Shown: piece by piece, positions 44,722 to 52,742 of the stretch | Layout: each line of letters starts with the position of its first letter | Numbering within the stretch: position 1 is the stretch's first letter | Source: an uncultured Acetobacteroides sp. | GTDB lineage: Bacteria; Bacteroidota; Bacteroidia; Bacteroidales; ZOR0009 | Assembly (NCBI RefSeq): GCF_963678165.1 | Contig: NZ_OY782755.1 | Location: 3,162,001 to 3,226,000 of the forward strand | Direction of reading: 5' to 3' | Length of the DNA: 64,000 nucleotides | Program-made: the position numbers and the translations under genes | Notes under the pieces: model-generated | What the model saw: only the letters and a program-made list of their open reading frames with translations | What the model was told of the DNA's origin: nothing | The model's database searches: none

Positions 44722-45197
44722 AACTTTTATTTTTAGAGTAAAGCAAACAGTTAGCTTACATTTAAAGTCCCCTAAAACTACTTTAAATGTAAAAGCCTAG
44801 CAAGTTTTTTACCTATTATATATCATCATCGTCCTGCTAAAATCATTTCCATCATTCAACGGTCAGAATCCATTTTCCCGTTCATCTCCTTTTCCATGAA
44901 AAACCAGCACCATTAACAGCGTTTAGCACTATAAGAATGCGCCGTTAAAACCTCCAGCGGCGATTCCTTTTGCATTTCGGCAAATAAAAAGGTGTATTAC
45001 TTTAAATTGCCCAGCACTACCTTTTATCAAGCTACAGTTTAAAGCTAAACAAAACCGAGATCAATATAAAACAAAGTTCAATTCGCACGAATATGTGTTA
45101 AACCAACATGGTATTAAAGAAAACCCCATATGTTTTTAAACAATAAAACAGGCCATATTTTTCTCGCAAAACTTTCGGTAATCCCATCGGGTTCAAC
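44722..45197. other. AT-rich intergenic region, no gene seen
   Basis: Divergent spacer of about 480 bp before the propionate operon. It has a weak suggestion of CCAT words about 21 bp apart (44849, 44870) that soon loses phase, so I do not call an array. No supported gene or RNA. Confidence 0.5.
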
Positions 45198-45205
45198 TAC
45201 ATTTG
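45198..45205 (+). promoter_or_regulatory. -7 element (TACATTTG) of the methylmalonyl-CoA operon
   Basis: TACATTTG matches TAnnTTTG, 25 bp before the start codon of the epimerase gene. Confidence 0.6.
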
Positions 45206-45229
45206 CTCAAATCTTTTAACATAACGTTT

Positions 45230-45640
45230 ATGAAACTTTCGCATATCGAGCACATCGGCATTGCCGTTAAGGATTTAGCAACTGCAATACCTTACTATGA
45301 AAAGGTTCTAGGTTTAACTTGCTACAACATCGAAGAAGTTAAAGAGCAAAAGGTTAAGACCGCATTTTTCAAGGTTGGACAAACCAAGATCGAGCTACTA
45401 GAATCAACCGATCCTGAAGGACCAATTGGCAAGTTTGTTGAGAAAAAGGGCGAAGGCGTTCACCACATCGCATTTGCAGTAGAAGGCATTGAAGGTGCTC
45501 TTGAGTTTGCTGCAGAGCAAGGCGTGCAACTAATCGACAAGACTCCTCGTAAAGGGGCTGAGGGTCTTAGCATCGCATTCCTACACCCAAAATCAACTAT
45601 GGGCGTTCTTACTGAACTTTGCGAAGACAAAAACAAGTAG
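45230..45640 (+). CDS. mce: methylmalonyl-CoA epimerase
   Basis: Start at 'MKLSHIEHIGIAVKDLATAI'; an earlier in-frame start would overlap the -7 element. 136 residues, glyoxalase-like VOC fold with two beta-alpha-beta-beta-beta modules. Metal ligands: His in 'HIEHIGIAV', His in 'GVHHIAFAVEGIEG' and Glu in 'GVLTELCEDK'. It interconverts (R)- and (S)-methylmalonyl-CoA in the succinate-propionate pathway; cytosolic. First gene of an operon with a complete Na+-pumping decarboxylase (spacing 21 bp to mmdA). Codon choice indicates good expression. Confidence 0.95.
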   Translation: MKLSHIEHIGIAVKDLATAIPYYEKVLGLTCYNIEEVKEQKVKTAFFKVGQTKIELLESTDPEGPIGKFVEKKGEGVHHIAFAVEGIEGALEFAAEQGVQLIDKTPRKGAEGLSIAFLHPKSTMGVLTELCEDKNK

Positions 45641-45661
45641 AAATAACCTGATATTACTCCA

Positions 45662-47221
45662 ATGACCCAACAAGACAAAATTAATGAGCTGATCAAGCTT
45701 CGCGAAGAAGCGAAGCTTGGCGGTGGACAAAAGAGAATTGATTCTCAGCACAAGAAGGGTAAATTCACGGCTCGCGAGCGTATCGAAATGCTCCTTGACG
45801 AGAAGAGCTTCGAAGAGTTCGACATGTTCGTTAGCCACAGATGTATCGATTTCGGTTTAGAGAAGGAAACTTACCTATCTGACGGTGTTGTTACTGGTTA
45901 CGGTACTATCGACGGACGTCTTGTTTACGTATTCTCTCAAGACTTTACTGTATTCGGAGGTTCTCTATCTGAAATGTTTGCAGCAAAGATCTGCAAGGTT
46001 ATGGATATGGCCATGAAGACTGGTGCTCCTGTTATCGGTATCAACGACTCGGGTGGTGCTCGTATTCAAGAAGGTGTTAAGGCACTTGGTGGCTACGCTG
46101 ATATCTTCCAACGCAACATTTTGGCATCAGGTGTTATTCCTCAGATTTCTGCCATGTTTGGTCCTTGCGCTGGTGGTGCTGTGTACTCTCCTGCACTTAC
46201 CGACTTCAACATCATGACCAGAGGAACCAGCTACATGTTCGTAACCGGACCAAAGGTTGTTAAGACCGTAACCGGCGAAGATGTAACCCAAGAGCAGCTT
46301 GGTGGTGCTAGCATCCACGCAACTAAGTCGGGTGTTGCTCACTTTGTAGCCGACAACGAGGAAGAAGGTATCCTGCTTATCCGTAAGCTGCTTAGCTACC
46401 TTCCACAAAACAACCTCGAAGAGGCTCCTCTTAAGCTTACCAACGATCCAATAAACCGTATCGAAGAGCGTCTTAACGATATTATTCCTGATAATACGAA
46501 CAAGCCATACGACGTTAAGGAAGTTATCCACATGTTGGTTGACGATAAGGAATTCCTTGAAGTACACCGTGACTACGCTCCAAACATCATCTGCGGATTT
46601 GCCCGTTTCAACGGTATGTCAGTAGGTATCGTGGCTAACCAGCCTATGTACCTTGCAGGTGTGCTTGATATGAACGCATCGCGTAAGGCTGCACGTTTCG
46701 TACGCTTCTGCGACGCCTTCAACATTCCATTGGTAACCCTTGTAGACGTTCCTGGATTCCTTCCTGGTACAGCTCAGGAGTACGGCGGTATCATCCTTCA
46801 CGGTGCTAAGCTTCTATTCGCTTACGGCGAAGCTACTGTACCTAAGGTAACCGTTATCCTTCGCAAGGCTTACGGTGGTGCATACGACGTAATGAGTTCG
46901 AAGCACCTTCGTGGCGACATCAACTACGCTTGGCCAGGTGCTGAGATCGCAGTTATGGGTCCTAAGGGAGCTATCGAAGTACTTCTTAGCCGCGAAATCG
47001 GAAGCATCGAAGATGAGAAAGCTAAGGTTCAATTCCTTGTTGAAAAGGAACAGGAATATCGCGACAAATTTGCCAACCCATACGTGGCTGCCAAGTTTGG
47101 CTACATCGACGATGTAATCGAGCCTAAGAATACCCGTTTCCGTATTGCTCGTGCACTTCAGTCGCTTGCTACTAAGAAGGATGTTAATCCTCCTAAGAAG
47201 CACTCGAATATTCCACTATAA
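45662..47221 (+). CDS. mmdA: methylmalonyl-CoA decarboxylase alpha subunit / acyl-CoA carboxyltransferase
   Basis: 519 residues with two crotonase-like halves: N-terminal '[20 protein letters not shown]' and '[20 protein letters not shown]' for acyl-CoA binding, C-terminal '[20 protein letters not shown]' and '[11 protein letters not shown]' for carboxybiotin. This is the carboxyltransferase type (MmdA/PccB), not the TIM-barrel alpha subunit of oxaloacetate decarboxylase. It moves CO2 from methylmalonyl-CoA to the biotin of the carrier protein encoded downstream. Cytosolic, docked to the membrane complex. Strongly restricted codons (GGT, CGT, CTT) suggest high expression. Followed after 13 bp by the OadG-like gene. 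Confidence 0.95.
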   Translation: MTQQDKINELIKLREEAKLGGGQKRIDSQHKKGKFTARERIEMLLDEKSFEEFDMFVSHRCIDFGLEKETYLSDGVVTGYGTIDGRLVYVFSQDFTVFGGSLSEMFAAKICKVMDMAMKTGAPVIGINDSGGARIQEGVKALGGYADIFQRNILASGVIPQISAMFGPCAGGAVYSPALTDFNIMTRGTSYMFVTGPKVVKTVTGEDVTQEQLGGASIHATKSGVAHFVADNEEEGILLIRKLLSYLPQNNLEEAPLKLTNDPINRIEERLNDIIPDNTNKPYDVKEVIHMLVDDKEFLEVHRDYAPNIICGFARFNGMSVGIVANQPMYLAGVLDMNASRKAARFVRFCDAFNIPLVTLVDVPGFLPGTAQEYGGIILHGAKLLFAYGEATVPKVTVILRKAYGGAYDVMSSKHLRGDINYAWPGAEIAVMGPKGAIEVLLSREIGSIEDEKAKVQFLVEKEQEYRDKFANPYVAAKFGYIDDVIEPKNTRFRIARALQSLATKKDVNPPKKHSNIPL

Positions 47222-47234
47222 CAGGTACTCCCCT

Positions 47235-48143
47235 ATGAACAAACTTTTTAATTCGTTAAGAAGTTTGGGTATCCTCATATCGCTATGCGCTTTTGCGGGC
47301 AACGCTGTTGCCCAAAGCGCTAGCGACTTGAAGGTAAACGAATTTCTTGTAAACAATGTCAGCAACTATCAAGATGACTTCGGGGCTCGGTCCTCTTGGA
47401 TAGAAATTTTCAACACAGCCAACAGTTCCGTAAACATTGCAGGCTGCTATCTCACCAACGACCCCAAGAATCCCACAAAGTTCAGAATTCCCAAAGGCAA
47501 CTCTATAACCCAAATTCCTTCGAGAGGTTATCTCGTGTTTTGGGCCGACAACAATACTACCCAAGGCATTCTCCACCTCAATTTCGATCTTAAAAGTTCT
47601 AACTACTTAGCTCTTTACGACCAAAGCGGGAAAGTGCTTATTGATAGCGTATCTTTTAACCCTGCTGTACAAAAGGCTGACACCTCTTGTGCTCGCGTTT
47701 TTGATGCAGATGCTAAATGGGCTCTTCTTGCGAAGCCAACTCCTAATGCAAACAACAATGCTGCAGAACAGCCATCAGCTGGATCGACCATACAAAAGTC
47801 GGCCCCACACGGTGCTGCCCTAGCGCTTTTTGCTATAGTCGTTGTATGCGTTATCCTAATTCTACTATCTGTGTTGTTCAAATACATTGGCAAGGCAAAC
47901 ATCAACCGGGCCAAGAAGGCAACACTTATGGAATTTGAGAAGCAAGGTATTCCTGCAACGTCCATGGATGAGGGAGAAATATCTGGCGAAGCACTTGCAG
48001 CCATAGCGATGGCGCTTCAGCTGTTCGAGACCGAAAAGGTAGATCTCGATTCAACGATACTAACCATCGAAAAAACTTCGCGCACCTACTCACCCTGGAG
48101 CTCGAAGATTTACAGCATGAGTCAAGTTCCTCATAAGAAATAA
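47235..48143 (+). CDS. OadG-like gamma subunit with N-terminal lamin-tail domain
   Basis: Start at 'MNKLFNSLRSLGILISLCAF'; 302 residues. Signal peptide to about 30, lamin-tail-type beta-sandwich about 32-165 ('GARSSWIEIFNTANSSVNIA', 'RGYLVFWADNNTTQGILHLN'), Ser/Asn/Ala-rich linker, transmembrane helix 'LALFAIVVVCVILILLSVLF' (about 198-217) and a cytoplasmic tail. OadG subunits are normally small single-span proteins that hold decarboxylase subunits together; the extracytoplasmic lamin-tail domain is an added module. Position between mmdA and the biotin carrier supports the gamma-subunit role. Confidence 0.85.
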   Translation: MNKLFNSLRSLGILISLCAFAGNAVAQSASDLKVNEFLVNNVSNYQDDFGARSSWIEIFNTANSSVNIAGCYLTNDPKNPTKFRIPKGNSITQIPSRGYLVFWADNNTTQGILHLNFDLKSSNYLALYDQSGKVLIDSVSFNPAVQKADTSCARVFDADAKWALLAKPTPNANNNAAEQPSAGSTIQKSAPHGAALALFAIVVVCVILILLSVLFKYIGKANINRAKKATLMEFEKQGIPATSMDEGEISGEALAAIAMALQLFETEKVDLDSTILTIEKTSRTYSPWSSKIYSMSQVPHKK

Positions 48144-48160
48144 TCCAAAACGCTACTGCC

Positions 48161-49255
48161 ATGAAAAACTTTAAGTTTAAAATAAACGGAAACGACTATA
48201 CCGTTCATATCTCTAATGTAGAAGGCAACATTGCCGAGTTAGAGGTAAACGGCACTCCATATAAAGTTGAGCTCGATAGGGAACTTAAGCAAACCAAAAC
48301 GCCTAAGCTGGTTCGCCCAGAGGCTATTCCTTCAACCGACTCGCACCCATCAGTTGCGAAAACGGTTAGCCCTGGTGTCGCCACATCTGGCTCTATTAAG
48401 TCGCCACTTCCTGGTACTGTCCTTAGCGTAAACGTGAAGGTAGGCGATGTTGTTAAGGTAGGACAACGACTCCTTCAGCTGGAAGCCATGAAGATGGAAA
48501 ACAACATCGACTCCGACAAGGAGGGCCGCATTGCTGCCGTTAACGTAAAACAGGGCGACAGCGTGATGGAAGGCGATGTGCTAATCGTAATAGAAGCTAT
48601 TAACAAGGCGCCAAAGCAACCCGAAGCACCTGCTCAGGTTCGCCAAGAGGCTGCTTCTACAACCAGCGCACAGCCATCGGTTGCGAAGGGCGCTAGCAGA
48701 GGTGCTGCCACTTCGGGGACTATCAAGTCGCCACTTCCTGGCACCATTCTTAGCGTGAACGTAAAGGTGGGTGATACCGTGAAGGTAGGACAACGGCTAC
48801 TTGTACTGGAAGCTATGAAGATGGAAAACAACATCGACTCCACCAAGGAGGGCCGCATTGCTGCCGTTAAGGTTAAGCAGGGCGACAGCGTGATGGAAGG
48901 CGATGTGCTAATCGTAATAGAAGAGATAGGCAAGGAAATTAAGCAACCCGAGGCACCCAAGCAGGCACAGCCCGAAGCTGCTCCTTCGCCCAAACCTCAG
49001 CCATCGGCTGCAAAGACCGCTAGCCCAAGCGCTGCCAAATCGGCGGTTAACGTTAAGTCGCCACTTCCTGGCACCATTCTTAGCGTGAACGTGAAGGTAG
49101 GCGATACCGTTAAGGTAGGACAAAGGCTTCTGGTACTGGAAGCCATGAAAATGGAAAACAACATCGACTCCGAAAAGGAAGGCCGCATTGCTGCTATTAA
49201 GGTTAAGCCAGGCGACAGCGTGATGGAAGGTGATGTGCTAATTGTAATCGAATAG
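48161..49255 (+). CDS. biotin carboxyl carrier protein with three biotinyl domains
   Basis: 364 residues. An N-terminal beta segment ('MKNFKFKINGNDYTVHISNV') is followed by three biotinyl/lipoyl domains separated by Ala/Pro/Lys-rich linkers. Each has 'EAMKMENNIDS' with the biotin-accepting Lys at positions 111, 220 and 330, and ends 'GDSVMEGDVLIVIE'. The usual carrier of this enzyme class has one domain in about 120-170 residues. The domains are almost identical, so duplication is recent or homogenised. It carries carboxybiotin from MmdA to the membrane beta subunit. 17 bp after the gamma gene and 10 bp before the beta gene. Confidence 0.93.
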   Translation: MKNFKFKINGNDYTVHISNVEGNIAELEVNGTPYKVELDRELKQTKTPKLVRPEAIPSTDSHPSVAKTVSPGVATSGSIKSPLPGTVLSVNVKVGDVVKVGQRLLQLEAMKMENNIDSDKEGRIAAVNVKQGDSVMEGDVLIVIEAINKAPKQPEAPAQVRQEAASTTSAQPSVAKGASRGAATSGTIKSPLPGTILSVNVKVGDTVKVGQRLLVLEAMKMENNIDSTKEGRIAAVKVKQGDSVMEGDVLIVIEEIGKEIKQPEAPKQAQPEAAPSPKPQPSAAKTASPSAAKSAVNVKSPLPGTILSVNVKVGDTVKVGQRLLVLEAMKMENNIDSEKEGRIAAIKVKPGDSVMEGDVLIVIE

Positions 49256-49265
49256 TATCGTTACC

Positions 49266-50429
49266 ATGGAACAAACCCAGAGCACCTTTTCGTATCTGTC
49301 CGACCTAACATCACAGCTTCTGAGCTACACGGCTTTTGCCAACCTTACGCTCGGACATATCATCATGGTTGTAGTTGGGCTAGCGTTTATCTACCTAGCC
49401 ATAAAGAAAGACTACGCTCCTCTACTCCTTATCCCCATCGGATTTGGCATAATTATAGGAAACATTGCCTTCGCCCCAGGCTTCAAGATTGGCGTTTACG
49501 AGAGCGGCAGCGTGCTCAGCTACTTTTACGCCGGGATGACTAGCGGGGTATTCCCTTCGCTAATATTCTTGGGCGTTGGCGCAATGACCGACTTTTCGGC
49601 GCTGATCTCCAACCCCAAGCTGATGCTTGTCGGAATTGCAGCCCAAGCGGGCATCTTTGGCGCTTACGCTGCCGCCCTATGGCTTGGTTTTACGCCCGGA
49701 GAGTCTGGTGCAATTGGCATCATTGGCAGTGCCGATGGTCCTGCAGCCATCTTCCTTTCGGGTAGAATAGCCCCCGAGCTTATTGGGGTAATTGCCCTCT
49801 CGGCCTACTCGTACATGGCACTGGTTCCAGCCATCCAGCCTCCTTTTATGAAGCTGCTTACCACCAAAAGGGAGCGCGTAATCCGCATGAAGGCACCTCG
49901 CCAGGTGTCGCAACTCGAGAAGATTCTCTTCCCCATCGTTGGGTTGCTTCTCACCTGCCTTTTTGTGCCAGCGGCGCTTCCTCTTTTAGGGATGCTCTTT
50001 CTGGGCAACCTGCTTAAGGAAAGCACCGTTACCAAACGCTTGGCCGAAACCGCAAAGGGCCCAATGATCGACTTGGTGACCATCCTTATCGGATTAACCA
50101 TTGGAGCATCAACCCAGGCTACTGTGTTCTTCACCCAAAAGTCGTTGACCATCTTTATCCTTGGTATCCTTGCGTTTGTGGTGGCCACCATTGCCGGTGT
50201 GATATTCGTAAAGTTCATCAACCTATTCCTTAAGGAAGGAAACAAGATGAATCCGCTTATCGGTAATGCCGGAGTTTCGGCGTTGCCCGATAGCGCACGC
50301 GTATCGCAATACGTGGGGCTGGAATACAACACCAATAACCACCTGCTGATGCACGCCATGGGGCCAAACGTGGCAGGCGTAATTGGTAGCGCTTTGGCTG
50401 CTGGTATTCTGCTTAGCTTCCTCAGCTAG
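49266..50429 (+). CDS. mmdB: Na+-translocating decarboxylase beta subunit
   Basis: 387 residues, polytopic with about nine transmembrane segments. Conserved region IIIa 'GIIGSADGPAAIFLSGRIAP' with the key Asp, and region IV-type 'NPLIGNAGVSALPDSARVSQ' and 'NHLLMHAMGPNVAGVIGSAL'. The subunit decarboxylates carboxybiotin and couples this to Na+ export. With MmdA, the gamma-like subunit and the biotin carrier it makes a complete methylmalonyl-CoA decarboxylase. Last gene of the operon, followed by a perfect palindromic terminator. Confidence 0.95.
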   Translation: MEQTQSTFSYLSDLTSQLLSYTAFANLTLGHIIMVVVGLAFIYLAIKKDYAPLLLIPIGFGIIIGNIAFAPGFKIGVYESGSVLSYFYAGMTSGVFPSLIFLGVGAMTDFSALISNPKLMLVGIAAQAGIFGAYAAALWLGFTPGESGAIGIIGSADGPAAIFLSGRIAPELIGVIALSAYSYMALVPAIQPPFMKLLTTKRERVIRMKAPRQVSQLEKILFPIVGLLLTCLFVPAALPLLGMLFLGNLLKESTVTKRLAETAKGPMIDLVTILIGLTIGASTQATVFFTQKSLTIFILGILAFVVATIAGVIFVKFINLFLKEGNKMNPLIGNAGVSALPDSARVSQYVGLEYNTNNHLLMHAMGPNVAGVIGSALAAGILLSFLS

Positions 50430-50456
50430 TAAATTCTGCTTTACATACAGATTCGG

Positions 50457-50492
50457 GTAGAGACGCTGCATGCAGCGTCTCTACTTTTTTTT
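50457..50492 (+). terminator. palindromic terminator of the decarboxylase operon
   Basis: A perfect 28-bp palindrome centred on CTGCATGCAG (50457-50484) followed by eight T residues. A related palindrome ends the Ehr operon at 52688-52711. Confidence 0.9.
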
Positions 50493-50528
50493 AGGGAAAC
50501 GAGCAGATCAGCCGGCCGAAAACAAGGG

Positions 50529-50811
50529 TTCTATAACGTTTTATGCTGGACGTAACTTCCCCGCATTACATGCGGGCTATTAGAATTCAATCCCTACAGG
50601 ATTGTAGATTAGCAACCATTATGCGACAATACTCAGGATTAGAGAATCCAGCGATCATTACTACGACCTAAAAACCGGAGGGCTTTAATTTTAATAGCCT
50701 CGAGTGAAACTCTGGTAGCAGATCGAAAAATGGGAAAACGCCAAAGGGGTTGAATGGATTCACTAGGGAGCGGGCAAATCCATCGATATCCCCCACCCTA
50801 TTCGTTATAGC
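50529..50811. repeat. dispersed intergenic repeat with TATAACG-type TIRs, copy 2 (inverted)
   Basis: Reverse-complement homologue of 2806-3149, about 60 bp shorter. Starts TTCTATAACGTTTTATGC and ends TATTCGTTATAG. It lies between the decarboxylase operon terminator and the cold-shock gene; no gene is present in it. Confidence 0.8.
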
Positions 50812-50821
50812 ACATAAACAA

Positions 50822-50850
50822 GAGAGGCCTTACGCGATGTAAGGCCTCTC
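50822..50850 (-). terminator. hairpin terminator of the cold-shock gene
   Basis: A perfect 12-bp stem GAGAGGCCTTAC (50822-50833) with 50839-50850, loop GCGAT. On the minus strand it is followed by TTGTTTATG, 27 bp past the stop. Confidence 0.75.
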
Positions 50851-50876
50851 CTGAAATGCATTTTTATAGTTTCAGC

Positions 50877-51068
50877 TTATGCAAGCTTCACGTTTACAGC
50901 ATTGATTCCTTTTTTACCTTCTTCTAGGTCAAAAGTAACCTCGTCGTTTTCCTTGATTTTGTCAACCAAACCAGATACGTGTACGAAGTATTCCTTTGCC
51001 GATTCGGCATCTTTAATGAATCCAAAACCTTTGGTCTCATTAAAAAACTTTACTGTTCCTTTGCTCAT
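50877..51068 (-). CDS. cold-shock domain protein
   Basis: 63 residues, a single OB-fold cold-shock domain with RNP1 'KGFGFI' (about 13-18) and RNP2 'EYFVHVS' (about 26-32). Starts 'MSKGTVKFFNETKGFGFIKD'. Binds single-stranded RNA/DNA and acts as an RNA chaperone; cytosolic. Monocistronic. A possible -7 (TACCTTTC on the minus strand, 51088-51095) would give a very short leader, unlike the long leaders of enterobacterial cspA. Confidence 0.95.
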   Translation of the reverse strand: MSKGTVKFFNETKGFGFIKDAESAKEYFVHVSGLVDKIKENDEVTFDLEEGKKGINAVNVKLA

Positions 51069-51262
51069 TTTGATAAAATTAATGGGCGAAAGGTACGAAT
51101 TAACATTTTAGAAATCACCTTTTATTTTAAATTATGCACTAAAAGAGATTTTTTTATCTAAAAACAGGGCTACAGCTAGCTGTAGCAGGCTTTTACATTC
51201 AAAAAAAAAATTGTCAATCACCATTTTTTCAGCCCTATACGACGGATTTTTTCGCTTTTTTG

Positions 51263-51412
51263 CCCGCTCCAACTGTCGAGCAGCGCCATATTTTCGGCAA
51301 GAAACGCCCAAAACTGGAGAGAACCCGCTTACAGTCTCAACGATACAGCCTCGACCAGCCGCCAAGCACTCTCGACTGGATGCCAATCGACTTTCAGCCT
51401 CCAAAGTACTGC
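51263..51412. repeat. weak 21-bp-period region
   Basis: Words CTCGAC (51350, 51371) and preceding, more diverged segments keep a 21-bp phase. Much weaker than the array at 51551. Open frames on both strands here lack start signals and domains. Confidence 0.35.
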
Positions 51413-51445
51413 TATCGATGAAGCGTTAGCCCCAAAACCTACGAG

Positions 51446-51505
51446 CTTCCCCCAAGGGCACAGAAGAAATTCGGCTAAGCACCCCCGCGCTGCCGTTGGG
51501 GCAGC
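51446..51505 (+). repeat. conserved block flanking a 21-bp array, copy A
   Basis: About 60 bp with GGGCAC, ATTCGGCTAAGCACCCCCG and CGCTGCCGTTGGGG, matching 63395-63455 in reverse complement. In both places it lies on the same relative side of a 21-bp array. Confidence 0.65.
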
Positions 51506-51550
51506 CTCCGTTACGGCTATCGGACGAACCTTTAGAGCTTGGCACGCAGC

Positions 51551-51739
51551 AATAGCTCCAACCGTGGCACGATCGGCTCCAATCATGGCTCACTAAACTC
51601 CTCCGATGGCACAGTTGGCTCCTCCCTTGGCACGATAGGCTCCTCCTTTGGCACCGATAACTCCTCCTTTGGCACGGAAAACTCTTTTCTTGGCACAGAT
51701 AACTCCTTTCTGGGCACAGGAAACCCTTTTCATGGCTCC
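51551..51739. repeat. 21-bp-period array, 9 units
   Basis: Nine units of exactly 21 bp. Shared positions ACTCCTCCnTTGGCACnG with extensive substitution. No indel. The plus-strand frame reads Ser/Gly/Thr heptads but has no start signal of its own. Located between the cold-shock gene and the HTH gene. Confidence 0.88.
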
Positions 51740-51813
51740 ATTAGCGGTTATCCAACATCGGGGAAGAGATATTTTTGCTACATTGAGGGCATTCTAACCA
51801 ATACTACCAACCT

Positions 51814-52176
51814 ATGCTGATATTTAGCCTAGAGCGCATCCTTAACCTAAAAGGAGTTACGGATCCCAGCGGGTATCTTCGCAAACGGGGATACGGAAAA
51901 AAGAAGGCAATCGCCATAGCCTTCGGGAAAAACCGCATGATTAGCCTCGACGAGATGGAGCAGTTCTGCCAAGATTTCGGCTGCACGCCCAACGACCTGC
52001 TCTCGTGGACACCTTCGGAACCCAAAGACGACTACCCCACCAACCCTCTACAGCCGCTCCGCCGTACCGAGGAGGTACTCCCGGTTATTGAGCTGATGAA
52101 GAACATCTCGAACAAGGGAATTGCCGAGCTGGAGCGCTACATCCAAGAGCGCAAGGGTGACAGACCGAAGGAGTAG
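51814..52176 (+). CDS. Cro/C1-type helix-turn-helix protein
   Basis: 120 residues. Residues about 1-65 form an HTH_26/XRE-like domain: 'LERILNLKGVTDPSGYLRKR', recognition region 'NRMISLDEMEQFCQDFGCTP' and the characteristic 'NDLLSWTP'. A linker and a C-terminal helix ('KNISNKGIAELERYIQERKG') follow, perhaps for dimerisation. Predicted DNA-binding regulator with unknown target. A -7 element TATTTTTG (51770-51777) lies directly after the 21-bp array, so array and promoter are adjacent. Confidence 0.82.
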   Translation: MLIFSLERILNLKGVTDPSGYLRKRGYGKKKAIAIAFGKNRMISLDEMEQFCQDFGCTPNDLLSWTPSEPKDDYPTNPLQPLRRTEEVLPVIELMKNISNKGIAELERYIQERKGDRPKE

Positions 52177-52203
52177 AAGAGACAGGGCGTTGCCTTGTCT
52201 CTT
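52177..52203 (+). terminator. hairpin after the HTH gene
   Basis: A 12-bp stem AAGAGACAGGGC with GCCTTGTCTCTT including a G-T wobble, starting at the stop codon. No good T tract, so termination is moderate. Confidence 0.5.
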
Positions 52204-52312
52204 AAGCCCACAACCTGCCAATCAACCCTATCCTAACAGAGGGTGCTAATTTCGGAGAGTTGTATTTTATTATTGTTGATAAAAAGTAAGCACATTATAA
52301 ATTAACGGGATT

Positions 52313-52618
52313 ATGAAAAGGAAAGTTTTGCTTGTTTGTTACTACTTAAATTTATTAATGATTATCTTTTTTGTTCTGATAGTTGTAGCGGGGCTACTAA
52401 AACAAGAGGATATTATCAACTTTTTCTTCTTGAACAGTACTGCCAATGTTATACGGATGCTTTTTTCAATTCCTGTATTTTATTTGTGGTTTAATTGTTT
52501 GGTTATATGGAGTAAGTACGACAAGCGAATTGGTCAATTTTTCCTGTTGTTTTTTTTAATCGGTACTTACAGCCCATTTTATTTCAAGAAACACATAAGA
52601 ACTGGGATTGGAGCATAA
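52313..52618 (+). CDS. small AT-rich membrane protein
   Basis: 101 residues with two or three hydrophobic stretches ('YYLNLLMIIFFVLIVVAGLL', 'VIRMLFSIPVFYLWFNCLVI', 'FFLLFFLIGTYSPFYF') and basic loops. GGGATT precedes the ATG at a suitable distance. AT-rich compared with both neighbours, which suggests acquisition. No recognised family; predicted cytoplasmic-membrane protein of unknown function. Confidence 0.65.
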   Translation: MKRKVLLVCYYLNLLMIIFFVLIVVAGLLKQEDIINFFFLNSTANVIRMLFSIPVFYLWFNCLVIWSKYDKRIGQFFLLFFLIGTYSPFYFKKHIRTGIGA

Positions 52619-52687
52619 TTTAAAGTCATTTGTTTTATACGCGTAGCGCGGGCTACCACCAACCAACTCGATAAGAACTAAACGAAA

Positions 52688-52711
52688 AGAGGCGTTGCAT
52701 GCAACGCCTCT
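52688..52711 (-). terminator. palindromic terminator of the Ehr-type operon
   Basis: A perfect 24-bp palindrome centred on TTGCATGCAA, followed on the minus strand by TTTCG. Related in sequence to the decarboxylase terminator at 50457-50484. Confidence 0.7.
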
Positions 52712-52742
52712 ACAAGTATTCTATACAACCTTACGGTGCGGT

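Noticed and set aside
45662..50429. Oxaloacetate decarboxylase
   Set aside because: The alpha subunit is a carboxyltransferase of the MmdA/PccB type and the operon starts with methylmalonyl-CoA epimerase, so methylmalonyl-CoA is the likely substrate.
51539..51820. Ser/Gly-rich protein over the 51551 array
   Set aside because: No ribosome-binding sequence or signal peptide; the frame follows the 21-bp array and overlaps the promoter and start of the HTH gene.
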